A DNA stretch of 9,666 nucleotides from Candidatus Cibiobacter qucibialis (GTDB taxonomy: Bacteria > Bacillota > Clostridia > Oscillospirales > Ruminococcaceae), in the NCBI GenBank assembly GCA_004000625.1, contig SAUS01000084.1, positions 1 to 9,666 of the forward strand, read 5' to 3'. The position numbers and the translations under genes are program-made. Below, piece after piece: positions 1-6,088 of this stretch. How positions within the stretch are numbered: position 1 is the stretch's first letter; each line of letters starts with the position of its first letter. The notes below the pieces were generated by a model. It was given only the letters and a program-made list of their open reading frames with translations, had not been told where the DNA came from and did no database searches.

Positions 1-117
1 GTGCCGCAGCCGCCGAAGCGGTGCTTAAGCCGTAAGGCGGGAATTGTGCGGTGTTACCCAAGGTTTTTAACGCAAAATCCGGCTGCGTTTGTAGAAATAG
101 GCTACATTCTCGTCTTT

Positions 118-1662
118 TCAGATGTCCTGCAGTCCATGCTGCTCCCGCATGCGGCGCAATGCGCACAGGGCGCGCATTGCCTTTTGGCGGGCGGCGCGCT
201 GTTTGGCGGCTTCCGGCGTTTCGGGCTGGGGCTCTTCCGGCACGGCGGGCGCTTCTTCTTCGGCTTCAGGCTCCTGCGGCTTTTCCCGCGGGGGAAGCGG
301 CATGGCCGGGGCGTCCAGCTCGTCCTCTTCCTCAAAGCTGGGCATTACCGGGGCCATCGGCGTGGCGGAAGGCGGGGTATCGTCCGGGCGCGGGGCATCC
401 GCCGGGCGCACAATGGGCGAAGAGAAGATGGCCCCCGGCACTTCAGTCAGCGCCGGACCGGTCTGGTGGTTGGGGTCCCCGGTGGGATGGTCCGGCTTAT
501 CCTCGGTCTTTTCCGGTTCAGGTGTTTCTTCTGTCTTCGGCTGTTCTTCTGTTTCAGCCTCCGGCGCTGCGTTTTCCGGCGTTTCTTCCTCCGGCTGCAC
601 GGCTGCGGGCTCTGCCGGGGCGGCAGCTTCTTCCTGTTTTTCCACTTCCTGCGGGGCGGTGCTCTGCTGGCTCAGGGTTTCGGGTTCGTCCTCCTCCCCG
701 GCAGCAGCGGCCTGGGCGCGCAGTTCATCCACCGCGCGGGCCACCGTTTCGGGGCTTAAATCCAGCGCAGCTTCCGGCGTAGGCACGGTGTGCAGCTCCG
801 GCAGCTCGGTTTCCAGCTCGCGGTCCGCGTTATCGGCAGCGCGGGCTTCGGCGGCGGGGTCATTGGCAATGGCTTCGTTCTGCAGGTTCAGCAGCTTGCG
901 GCTCATCAGGCCAAGGTAGTCAATCAGCGCGGCACGCTGGGCCTCCATCTCCCGCACTTCGGCGCGCAGGTTGTTCAGCCGCAGCTGGTGGGCGTTCTGG
1001 ATCTCATTGGCTTCCGCAGCGGCGGCATCCACCAGCTTTTGTGCCTGGGCTTTGGCCTGGTCGCGGGCCGAAACATCCATCGCCTGGGCTTCGGCCTGGG
1101 CGTCCTCCTTGATCTGGTCGGCGCGCACATGGGCGTTGGCCACAATGTCCTCCGCCTTCTGGCGTGCTTCCTGCATGATCTCTTCTTTGCCGTTTTCCAG
1201 CGCATTGCGGGCATCGTCCAACTCACGGCCCTTGATGCGCAGGGCGGCTTCGGCCTGGTCGGCACGTTCCTGCAATTTTTCTTTTTCTTTTTGCAGGCTG
1301 CCGTTCTTCAGCCGCAGAACGGCCACCTGGTCGTTCAGCGAATGGTTGCGCTCCTGTAGGGCGGAAACCTGGGCGTCCAGGCTTTCTTTCTGGCGTGAGT
1401 ATGTAGAGCTGCTGCCTGCCAGCGCAGCGTTCTGGCCGGAAAGCCGGTTGTTCTGGGCGGTCAGGGTCTGGCAATGCTGCTGCAATGCAGCGTTTTCCTG
1501 TTCGGCCTTGCGGGCCTGGGCTTCGGCCCGGCCAAGGCGCTGTTCATATTCCGTGCAAAGGGCCTGCAGTGCCGCACGCACATCGTCCGGCTCATAGCCG
1601 CCAAAGCGTGCTTTACGCATTCCACTCTGCTCCATAAAACGGGTCACATCAATTTTCGGCAC
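118..1662 (-). CDS. DivIVA-like coiled-coil protein with long acidic tail
   Basis: Likely a cytoplasmic scaffold of the DivIVA/GpsB kind, a family that binds curved membrane at septum or poles through a short N-terminal domain followed by coiled coil. The N-terminus (residues 1-45 of 514) has the family pattern: a short Phe-containing start, then FGGYEPDDVRAALQAL, matching the usual GYd.deVd.fL. Residues about 35-260 are heptad-rich coiled coil (Leu, Gln, Glu, Ala). Residues about 280-485 are low-complexity and acidic (Pro, Glu, Ala), probably disordered. The last 25 residues form a basic helix with many Arg. The GTG start at 1662 is chosen because AGGAGG lies 12 bases upstream (1675-1680) and the family domain begins right after it; the frame stays open upstream to 1749 with no domain-like sequence. 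It is transcribed alone from its own promoter. Family assignment rests on the N-terminal motif plus coiled coil; the exact role is unknown. Confidence 0.85.
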   Translation of the reverse strand: MPKIDVTRFMEQSGMRKARFGGYEPDDVRAALQALCTEYEQRLGRAEAQARKAEQENAALQQHCQTLTAQNNRLSGQNAALAGSSSTYSRQKESLDAQVSALQERNHSLNDQVAVLRLKNGSLQKEKEKLQERADQAEAALRIKGRELDDARNALENGKEEIMQEARQKAEDIVANAHVRADQIKEDAQAEAQAMDVSARDQAKAQAQKLVDAAAAEANEIQNAHQLRLNNLRAEVREMEAQRAALIDYLGLMSRKLLNLQNEAIANDPAAEARAADNADRELETELPELHTVPTPEAALDLSPETVARAVDELRAQAAAAGEEDEPETLSQQSTAPQEVEKQEEAAAPAEPAAVQPEEETPENAAPEAETEEQPKTEETPEPEKTEDKPDHPTGDPNHQTGPALTEVPGAIFSSPIVRPADAPRPDDTPPSATPMAPVMPSFEEEDELDAPAMPLPPREKPQEPEAEEEAPAVPEEPQPETPEAAKQRAARQKAMRALCALRRMREQHGLQDI

Positions 1663-1760
1663 GGTATTTTGCCCCCTCCTGCTCCGGGCAGCAGCACGGC
1701 AAAAGCTTTTTGTGCAGTTTTGCAATCCTGCGCCTGGGCAAACGTACAATATTAAGTAAT

Positions 1761-1789
1761 ATTATACCAATTCCCCTTGTGGTGTGCAA
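1761..1789 (-). promoter_or_regulatory. Extended -10 promoter of the DivIVA-like gene
   Basis: Read on the minus strand, TATAAT lies at 1766-1761 and is preceded by TGG, giving an extended -10. A weak -35, TTGCAC, lies at 1789-1784 with a 17-base spacer. Transcription would start near 1754, giving a leader of about 90 bases before the GTG start. Confidence 0.6.
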
Positions 1790-2080
1790 CTAATTTGTGT
1801 GATGTATGAAAAGTAAAGGAATCGGCTGAATTTCCGCTCTTTCCGCCGCATCTTGGGGTGGGCGGTGTAAAAAATGTAAAAACCGCACCGCTGGTGCAAA
1901 ATCCGGGCCGGGGGGCTCGTATGATTTAATAGTCAGCCAAATGCTGCAACGGCCCGCGCAGCCCAGCAAGCATTCCCGGCTTGCTATTTTTGTTGCTTTT
2001 CACAATTTTCAATTTCGCAATTTAGCAGTGCTGCACAAAAAAATGTAGTTCGATTTGTCAATCCTTGTCGCCGCTTTCCC
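1790..2080. other. Gene-free divergent intergenic region
   Basis: Together with the promoters on both sides this is about 430 bases between two divergent genes. No frame of useful length with a ribosome site is visible; the best short starts close within about eight codons. It holds small hairpins, including GCACC/GGTGC at about 1886-1898 and GCAG/CTGC near 2023-2032, and a clear terminator-like stem at 1965-1985. No known structured RNA (SRP RNA, RNase P, tmRNA) was recognised. Confidence 0.6.
1965..1991 (+). terminator. Orphan intrinsic terminator hairpin
   Basis: AGCAAGC (1965-1971) pairs perfectly with GCTTGCT (1979-1985) around a 7-base loop, followed by ATTTTT and then further T-rich sequence. 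This is a good plus-strand Rho-independent terminator shape. No plus-strand gene lies before it in the region, so it may end a small RNA, or be a stray hairpin. Confidence 0.55.
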
Positions 2081-2109
2081 TTGTTTTTGACACATTTGGA
2101 GAGTATAAT
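2081..2109 (+). promoter_or_regulatory. Promoter of the PAP2-family gene
   Basis: A perfect TATAAT lies at 2104-2109. At 17-base spacing the -35 is only TTGTTT (2081-2086). A perfect TTGACA also exists at 2087-2092, but only 11 bases from the -10, too close for normal use with it. A start near 2116 would give a leader of about 60 bases. A weak -35 under a consensus -10 suggests the promoter may depend on a regulator. Confidence 0.55.
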
Positions 2110-2114
2110 ACTCT
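2100..2114. promoter_or_regulatory. Palindromic operator candidate over the -10 box
   Basis: AGAGTAT, one central A, then ATACTCT form a perfect 15-base palindrome that contains the whole TATAAT. A dimeric repressor bound here would block the promoter directly. I do not recognise the site as that of a known regulator family, and none is encoded next to it. Confidence 0.4.
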
Positions 2115-2124
2115 ATCATCGCAA

Positions 2125-2167
2125 GGGGAATGGTCCCCCTGCGGCGGCCTTTTTTCTTAAAAAGGAG
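2125..2167 (+). promoter_or_regulatory. Leader hairpins, one covering the RBS of the PAP2-family gene
   Basis: Two stems can form in the leader. The first is GGGGA/TCCCC (2125-2129 with 2134-2138) around a 4-base loop. The second is CCTTTTT/AAAAAGG (2148-2154 with 2159-2165), which covers most of the AAGGAG ribosome site (2162-2167). The second stem is A/U-rich and weak, so it may modulate rather than block translation. No known riboswitch was recognised. Confidence 0.3.
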
Positions 2168-2175
2168 TGTTTTTT

Positions 2176-2865
2176 GTGATTCGTACATGGTGCAAAGACC
2201 ATCCCATCCAGTTCATGGCCTGCTACCTGGTCTTTTATCTTGCGTTTTTCAAATTGTTGGAACAGGGCATCCAGGTGCCGGATCTGGTGCTCCACTGCCG
2301 GTTGGATGATCTGATTCCGTTCTGTAAATACGCCATCATCCCTTATTACCTGTGGTTCGCCTGGATCCCCTGTACACTGTTCTATTTGTTGTGGTTCAAT
2401 GACCGGAGGGAATTCTGGCGGCTGTGCCTGCCGCTGTTTACCGGCATGACCCTCTCGCTGCTGTTCTGCGCAATCGTACCCAATGGTACCGACCTGCGTC
2501 CCGCTTACATTTACGGCAATGATATCTTTACCCGCACGGTACGCGCTTTGTGGCGCACGGATACGCCCACCAACGTGTTCCCGTCCATCCATGTGTTCAA
2601 CTCCGTCACGCTGGCGCTGGCTTATCACCACTGCGCACGGCTGCGCGGCCGCAAATGGCTGTGGGTGCGCGTATCTGCCGATCTGCTCTGCGTTTCCATC
2701 ATTCTTTCCACCATGCTGTTAAAGCAGCATTCGGTGATTGATGTGATGGGCGGCATCATCCTGGCTCTGACGCTGGACGCCGTGGCCGATGCCGTTGCCC
2801 TGCGCACAGCGCCCTCGGTTGCTTATCGCCACAACCATCACCATGCGCTGCCCGAACATTCTTAA
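2176..2865 (+). CDS. PAP2-superfamily membrane phosphatase / lipid enzyme
   Basis: An integral membrane protein of 229 residues in the PAP2 (type 2 phosphatidic acid phosphatase) superfamily, whose members remove or transfer phosphate groups on lipids, for instance phosphatidate or polyprenyl pyrophosphate. About six hydrophobic helices are visible. The active-site blocks are FPSIH (residues 135-139, with catalytic-type His139) and S178...H185-SVI-D189, matching the family's SxxxxxxHxxxD block. The first classical motif (KxxxxxxRP) is not obvious; the region CAIVPNG to FPSIH looks more like the PAP2_3 subgroup related to inositolphosphorylceramide synthases. The tail is His-rich. The GTG start at 2176 is chosen because AAGGAG sits 8 bases upstream; an in-frame GTG at 2167 overlaps that RBS. 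It is a single-gene unit with its own terminator. The fold is secure; the substrate is not known. Confidence 0.85.
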   Translation: MIRTWCKDHPIQFMACYLVFYLAFFKLLEQGIQVPDLVLHCRLDDLIPFCKYAIIPYYLWFAWIPCTLFYLLWFNDRREFWRLCLPLFTGMTLSLLFCAIVPNGTDLRPAYIYGNDIFTRTVRALWRTDTPTNVFPSIHVFNSVTLALAYHHCARLRGRKWLWVRVSADLLCVSIILSTMLLKQHSVIDVMGGIILALTLDAVADAVALRTAPSVAYRHNHHHALPEHS

Positions 2866-2871
2866 ATGTTT

Positions 2872-2899
2872 ACCGGTTCCTGAAAAGGGGCCGGTTTTT
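2872..2899 (+). terminator. Terminator of the PAP2-family gene
   Basis: ACCGGTTCC (2872-2880) pairs with GGGGCCGGT (2887-2895), including two G-U pairs, around a TGAAAA loop and followed by a run of T. It starts 6 bases after the stop codon. Confidence 0.85.
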
Positions 2900-3262
2900 G
2901 TTTGCAATCTTTCGGGGGATCGGTTGGCCTCCAAAACGCGCCTGCATGCGCAGCGTCCTACAGATTGTTTTTTATGTGCAATCGCCCTTGAAACCACCTC
3001 CAACCCGTAGTAGTGCATTAAGGCTAAAACTTTACCTTTTTGCTCTATCTAAAAAAATTAAAGCCGCTTCGTAACAAAGCCAAATGGAGAAAGTCTCCAA
3101 ATCATAAAAAGTAAATCTTTAGAATTACCACACTAGTAGGGGCGCACATTGTGCGCCCGCCGCCCTATCATCTGCTCCTCTTGCGGGCAAGCCGCTCACC
3201 ATCCCCACAAACTCCCGCCCCTCAAATCACCACACACCCCATCAAAAAGCCCCCGTTTCATC
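2900..3262. other. Gene-free region upstream of fprA
   Basis: No convincing gene on either strand. The left half is AT-rich, with small inverted repeats such as TGGAGA/TCTCCA (3085-3090 with 3094-3099) and GATTG/CAATC near 2962-2983. The right half holds a palindromic repeat at 3140-3158. It is followed by a C-rich stretch (about 3200-3255) almost free of G on the plus strand. Short open frames here (for example 3149-3352) lack a ribosome site and coding bias. Confidence 0.6.
3140..3158. repeat. Palindromic intergenic hairpin repeat
   Basis: GGGCGCACA, one T, then TGTGCGCCC form a perfect 9-base inverted repeat, preceded by TAGTAGG. Similar GTAGGGGCG...CGCCCG hairpins are common dispersed intergenic elements in gut Firmicutes. 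Only one copy lies in this window, so its repeat status is inferred. It lacks a T run, so it is not a typical terminator. Confidence 0.5.
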
Positions 3263-3291
3263 TTGCAGTACGCCCCAAAATGTGGTATTCT
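3263..3291 (+). promoter_or_regulatory. Likely promoter of fprA
   Basis: TTGCAG (3263-3268) and TATTCT (3286-3291) are 17 bases apart, and TGG just before the -10 makes it an extended -10. The arrangement resembles that of the promoter at 1761-1789. A start near 3298 would give a leader of about 70 bases. Confidence 0.45.
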
Positions 3292-3367
3292 ATCCTCAGC
3301 AAAGTTTTACTGTGTCCTAATCATTCAAAATATTTTTCACTGTTTCTACTGATACGGAGGAATATTC

Positions 3368-4570
3368 ATGCAAAGCATTCAGACTGTATCCGAAAATACA
3401 ATTTATGTCGGCGCAAGTGACCGCCGCCTGGCAAAGTTTGAAAACCTGTTTCCCATTCCGCGCGGCGTCAGCTACAACGCCTATGTGATTCTGGATGAAA
3501 AAACCGCCCTGCTGGACACCGCCGATGCCAGCGTTGGCGCACAGTTCCTGGAGAACGTTGCCGCCGCCCTGGATGGCCGCAAGCTGGACTATCTGATCGT
3601 GGACCACATGGAGCCGGACCACGCCGCCATGATCGAAGCCGTGCTGGTGCGCTGGCCGGATCTGCGCCTGGTAGTGAACGCAAAAACCCTGCCCATGCTG
3701 AAAATGTACTTTCCCACGGACAGTGCCGCCATTGACGATGCCCTGGTGGTAAAAGAGGGCGACACGCTGGACCTGGGAAAACACAAGCTGACCTTTGTGA
3801 TGGCCCCCATGGTACACTGGCCGGAAGTGATGATGACCTTTGACACCACCACCGGTACCCTGTTCAGCGCCGATGCTTTTGGCACCTTTGGTGCCCTGGA
3901 GGGGGCCCTGTTCGCTGATGAGGTAGACTTTGCCGGCAAATGGCTGGACGATGCCCGCCGCTACTACGCCAACATTGTGGGCAAGTACGGCGTGCAGGTG
4001 CAGGCTGTGCTGAAAAAGGCCGCCACCCTGCCCATCGAGACCATTGCCCCACTGCACGGTCCCGTGTGGCGCAAGAACCTGGGCTGGTTCATTGGCAAGT
4101 ATGACCTGTGGAGCCGCTGCGAACCCGAAGAAAAGGCGGTTGTTGTGCTGTACGGCAGCATGTACGGCAACACCGCAAGCGCCGCCAACGCCCTGGCCGC
4201 CAAAGTTGCCGCCAAGGGCGTAAAGGTTGCTGTGCATGACCTTTCCTGCATTGACAACAGCGAAGCCGTTGCCGAGTGCTGGCGCGCATCCACCATTGTG
4301 CTGGCCGCCCCCACCTACAACGGCGGCATTTACCTGCCCGCCGCCAACCTGCTGGAGGACCTGAAAGCCCTGAACCTGCACGACCGCACCTTTGCCCTGG
4401 TGGAAAACGGCAGCTGGGCCCCGATGTCCGCCAAGCTGATGGCCGCCAAAATCGGCGAGCTGAAGAATTGCATCGTGCTGGATGCCAAGGTAACGGTGCG
4501 CGGCCGCCTGACCGCCACCCAGGATGCTGAACTGGAAGCCTGCGCTGCCGCAGTTGCCGCCAGCATGTAA
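3368..4570 (+). CDS. fprA: Class A flavodiiron protein (FprA-type O2/NO reductase)
   Basis: A cytoplasmic enzyme that reduces O2 to water and/or NO to N2O, protecting anaerobes. The 400-residue length matches class A flavodiiron proteins (metallo-beta-lactamase plus flavodoxin). The diiron site is complete: H80-x-E82-x-D84-H85 (in VDHMEPDHAAM), H150, D169 and H230. The flavodoxin half begins near residue 256. It has the FMN phosphate loop YGSMYGNT (262-269), APTYNGG (314-320) and the ENGSW segment (346-350). The ATG start has GGAGG at 3356-3360, 7 bases upstream. No rubredoxin domain is fused, and no rubredoxin or NADH:rubredoxin oxidoreductase gene lies nearby, so the electron donor is encoded elsewhere. 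The preference for O2 or NO cannot be told from sequence. The open frame on the opposite strand is a shadow. Confidence 0.97.
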   Translation: MQSIQTVSENTIYVGASDRRLAKFENLFPIPRGVSYNAYVILDEKTALLDTADASVGAQFLENVAAALDGRKLDYLIVDHMEPDHAAMIEAVLVRWPDLRLVVNAKTLPMLKMYFPTDSAAIDDALVVKEGDTLDLGKHKLTFVMAPMVHWPEVMMTFDTTTGTLFSADAFGTFGALEGALFADEVDFAGKWLDDARRYYANIVGKYGVQVQAVLKKAATLPIETIAPLHGPVWRKNLGWFIGKYDLWSRCEPEEKAVVVLYGSMYGNTASAANALAAKVAAKGVKVAVHDLSCIDNSEAVAECWRASTIVLAAPTYNGGIYLPAANLLEDLKALNLHDRTFALVENGSWAPMSAKLMAAKIGELKNCIVLDAKVTVRGRLTATQDAELEACAAAVAASM

Positions 4571-4607
4571 AAATTTCGCCATTTTCTGAAACGATCAACC
4601 ATAAATA

Positions 4608-4654
4608 CAAAAGCCATGCCGCCGTGGGTTTTCCACAAAGCGGCATGGCTTTTG
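4608..4654. terminator. Bidirectional terminator between fprA and the XpaC-family gene
   Basis: A perfect 15-base inverted repeat, CAAAAGCCATGCCGC (4608-4622) with its complement at 4640-4654. Inside it a second stem, GTGG/CCAC (4624-4627 with 4633-4636), can form. T runs follow on both strands, so it can end transcripts from both convergent genes. Confidence 0.9.
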
Positions 4655-4685
4655 TTGAATGTTGGGTTTGCTTTTCTTTGCTGGC

Positions 4686-6065
4686 TTACAGCTGCAATTT
4701 CGGGTTGTTCCCGGTGTTTCCGGTCAGGCCATCGGCACGCAGCATGTTTTCCATCACATCAATGTCAGTCGAAACGTCCAGCGCGTCATCCTCAAACAGG
4801 CGGTCCAGCTGGGCTTCAAAGGCGGTCACAAGGGTATCCATCACCTGTTCAATGCGCTGTTTGGACTCGCGGATGTTCTCCCCCTCCACGCCCTGGGCAT
4901 CCAGCTCGGCATACGTTTTGAGCAGCTTCAGGGCCGTGGGCAGATAGTAATCCATGAACTTGCGCATCTGCGGCAGCTTGTCCGGGTTCTGCTTGGCCTG
5001 GGCAAAAATTTTGGCGCTGACGGCTTCCAACCGGCTGATCTTATCGGACATTTCCTCGCCGGGGATGGCATCATTCAAGGCCCGCAGCTGGTTCAGAATC
5101 TGGGCATAATTGTCCTCCGCCTTTGCTTCTTCCGGCTGGGCTTTTGGGGCTGCCGCAGGGGCAGGTTGCGGAGCGGGCGGTGCGCCGCGTACCACCAGGG
5201 TACCGGTGCGCATATCCAGGTAGGCGTTCTCTCCAAACACGCCCTTGTCAATGCAGTTTTCCACGTGCTTGCAGCACTTGGCGTAATTGCAGGGGATGGC
5301 ATCCGCGATCTCCTGAATTTTCATGTAGGGGGCGTTGCCAACAATGTTACTGATCTTTTTGCGCATGCGGCGGCCGGTGCGCAGCTTCCACCCGGCAAAC
5401 AGAAAGCCCGCGCCCGCAAACAACAGGGTCACGCTGCCCGCAAGATCCTGGAACAGCCAGGTCCAGTAACTGCCGCCCTGCGTAAGGGCTTCTGGCAGCC
5501 AATACACGGCTTCCGGCAGGTTGGCCACCATGGCAATGGAAAAAATCACGCCCAGAACCGTCAGGGCAATGCTCCAGCCCTCACCTTTATCCTTGCGGCC
5601 GCGCTCATTCTGGCGGGCGGTCTGCTCCGGGTCATACGCCTGTGCGCGGTCCGCGTTCTGGTAGATCTCGACCCGCTTCTCGGCTTTGTGCGCGGCTTCT
5701 TCCGCTCTCTGCACCACGCGCTGGGCATCCCGGCGCATCTTTTCCACTTTCTGCGGGTCCGCATAGATGGGGCGAGCGGTGTACGGCTGGCCGGTCTGCC
5801 GGTTGCTCTGGCTCCAGCTCTGCGGCGCAGAGATTTTGCCCATTCGCAGCAGATGGTTGATGATCATCATTGCAACGCCAATCGGCCACGCCGCAAAGCA
5901 GAATGTGATTACGATCACCCACCAGGGGATTTGGAACACACCATCCCCTTTGTGGTATTCCTGGCTGGCATCTTGCCGGAGGCCACCGGGCTGGTCATAC
6001 AGCGGCTGCTGCCGCGCACGGTCCTGGTCTTCGTTATAGGGGTTCGGGTTATACGGGTTTGGCAT
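4686..6065 (-). CDS. Membrane-bound XpaC-family protein with winged-helix-like insert
   Basis: The C-terminal half (about residues 320-446 of 459) matches the XpaC family (called 5-bromo-4-chloroindolyl phosphate hydrolysis protein). It has MDYYLPTALKLLKTYAEL, a helical stretch around QRIEQVMDTLVTAFEAQLD, and DVSTDIDVMENMLRADGL. The name comes from an old phenotype; the biochemical role is not settled, and in Bacillus the gene neighbours a TelA-type gene. Before this lie: an Asn/Pro/Tyr-rich N-terminus; a hydrophobic segment (46-70); a charged coiled coil (103-160); two more membrane segments (about 163-183 and 208-226); a compact helical domain (231-293) resembling a winged helix; and a Pro/Ala linker (295-312). 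The start at 6065 has GAGG 8 bases upstream; the frame runs on to 6188, overlapping the upstream gene, without a good RBS. It is the second gene of an operon, 23 bases after the SGNH gene. No telA is adjacent. Confidence 0.85.
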   Translation of the reverse strand: MPNPYNPNPYNEDQDRARQQPLYDQPGGLRQDASQEYHKGDGVFQIPWWVIVITFCFAAWPIGVAMMIINHLLRMGKISAPQSWSQSNRQTGQPYTARPIYADPQKVEKMRRDAQRVVQRAEEAAHKAEKRVEIYQNADRAQAYDPEQTARQNERGRKDKGEGWSIALTVLGVIFSIAMVANLPEAVYWLPEALTQGGSYWTWLFQDLAGSVTLLFAGAGFLFAGWKLRTGRRMRKKISNIVGNAPYMKIQEIADAIPCNYAKCCKHVENCIDKGVFGENAYLDMRTGTLVVRGAPPAPQPAPAAAPKAQPEEAKAEDNYAQILNQLRALNDAIPGEEMSDKISRLEAVSAKIFAQAKQNPDKLPQMRKFMDYYLPTALKLLKTYAELDAQGVEGENIRESKQRIEQVMDTLVTAFEAQLDRLFEDDALDVSTDIDVMENMLRADGLTGNTGNNPKLQL

Positions 6066-6088
6066 TCCTTTTTCCTCACATATCTTGT

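Noticed and set aside
3..35. Eleven-codon in-frame end (AAAAEAVLKP then TAA) on the plus strand at the left edge, possibly the C-terminus of a gene entering the window.
   Set aside because: Codon choice looks coding and it would be convergent with the DivIVA-like gene, but eleven codons without a start or domain cannot be supported as a gene.
69..105. Two small inverted repeats (AACGCA/TGCGTT and TGTAG/CTACA) after the DivIVA-like gene, as a terminator.
   Set aside because: Stems are only 5-6 bases with large loops and no proper T run on either strand.
1..759. Long plus-strand open frames (for example 1-759 and 122-919) over the DivIVA-like gene.
   Set aside because: They are antisense to a gene with recognisable domain, promoter and RBS. 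Their Arg/Gly/Phe or Ser/Ala low-complexity translations are shadows of its Pro/Glu/Ala codons.
3317..4582. 421-codon minus-strand open frame over fprA.
   Set aside because: The opposite strand encodes all flavodiiron ligands and FMN motifs. The antisense translation is His/Gly/Gln-rich without domains and crosses the fprA RBS.
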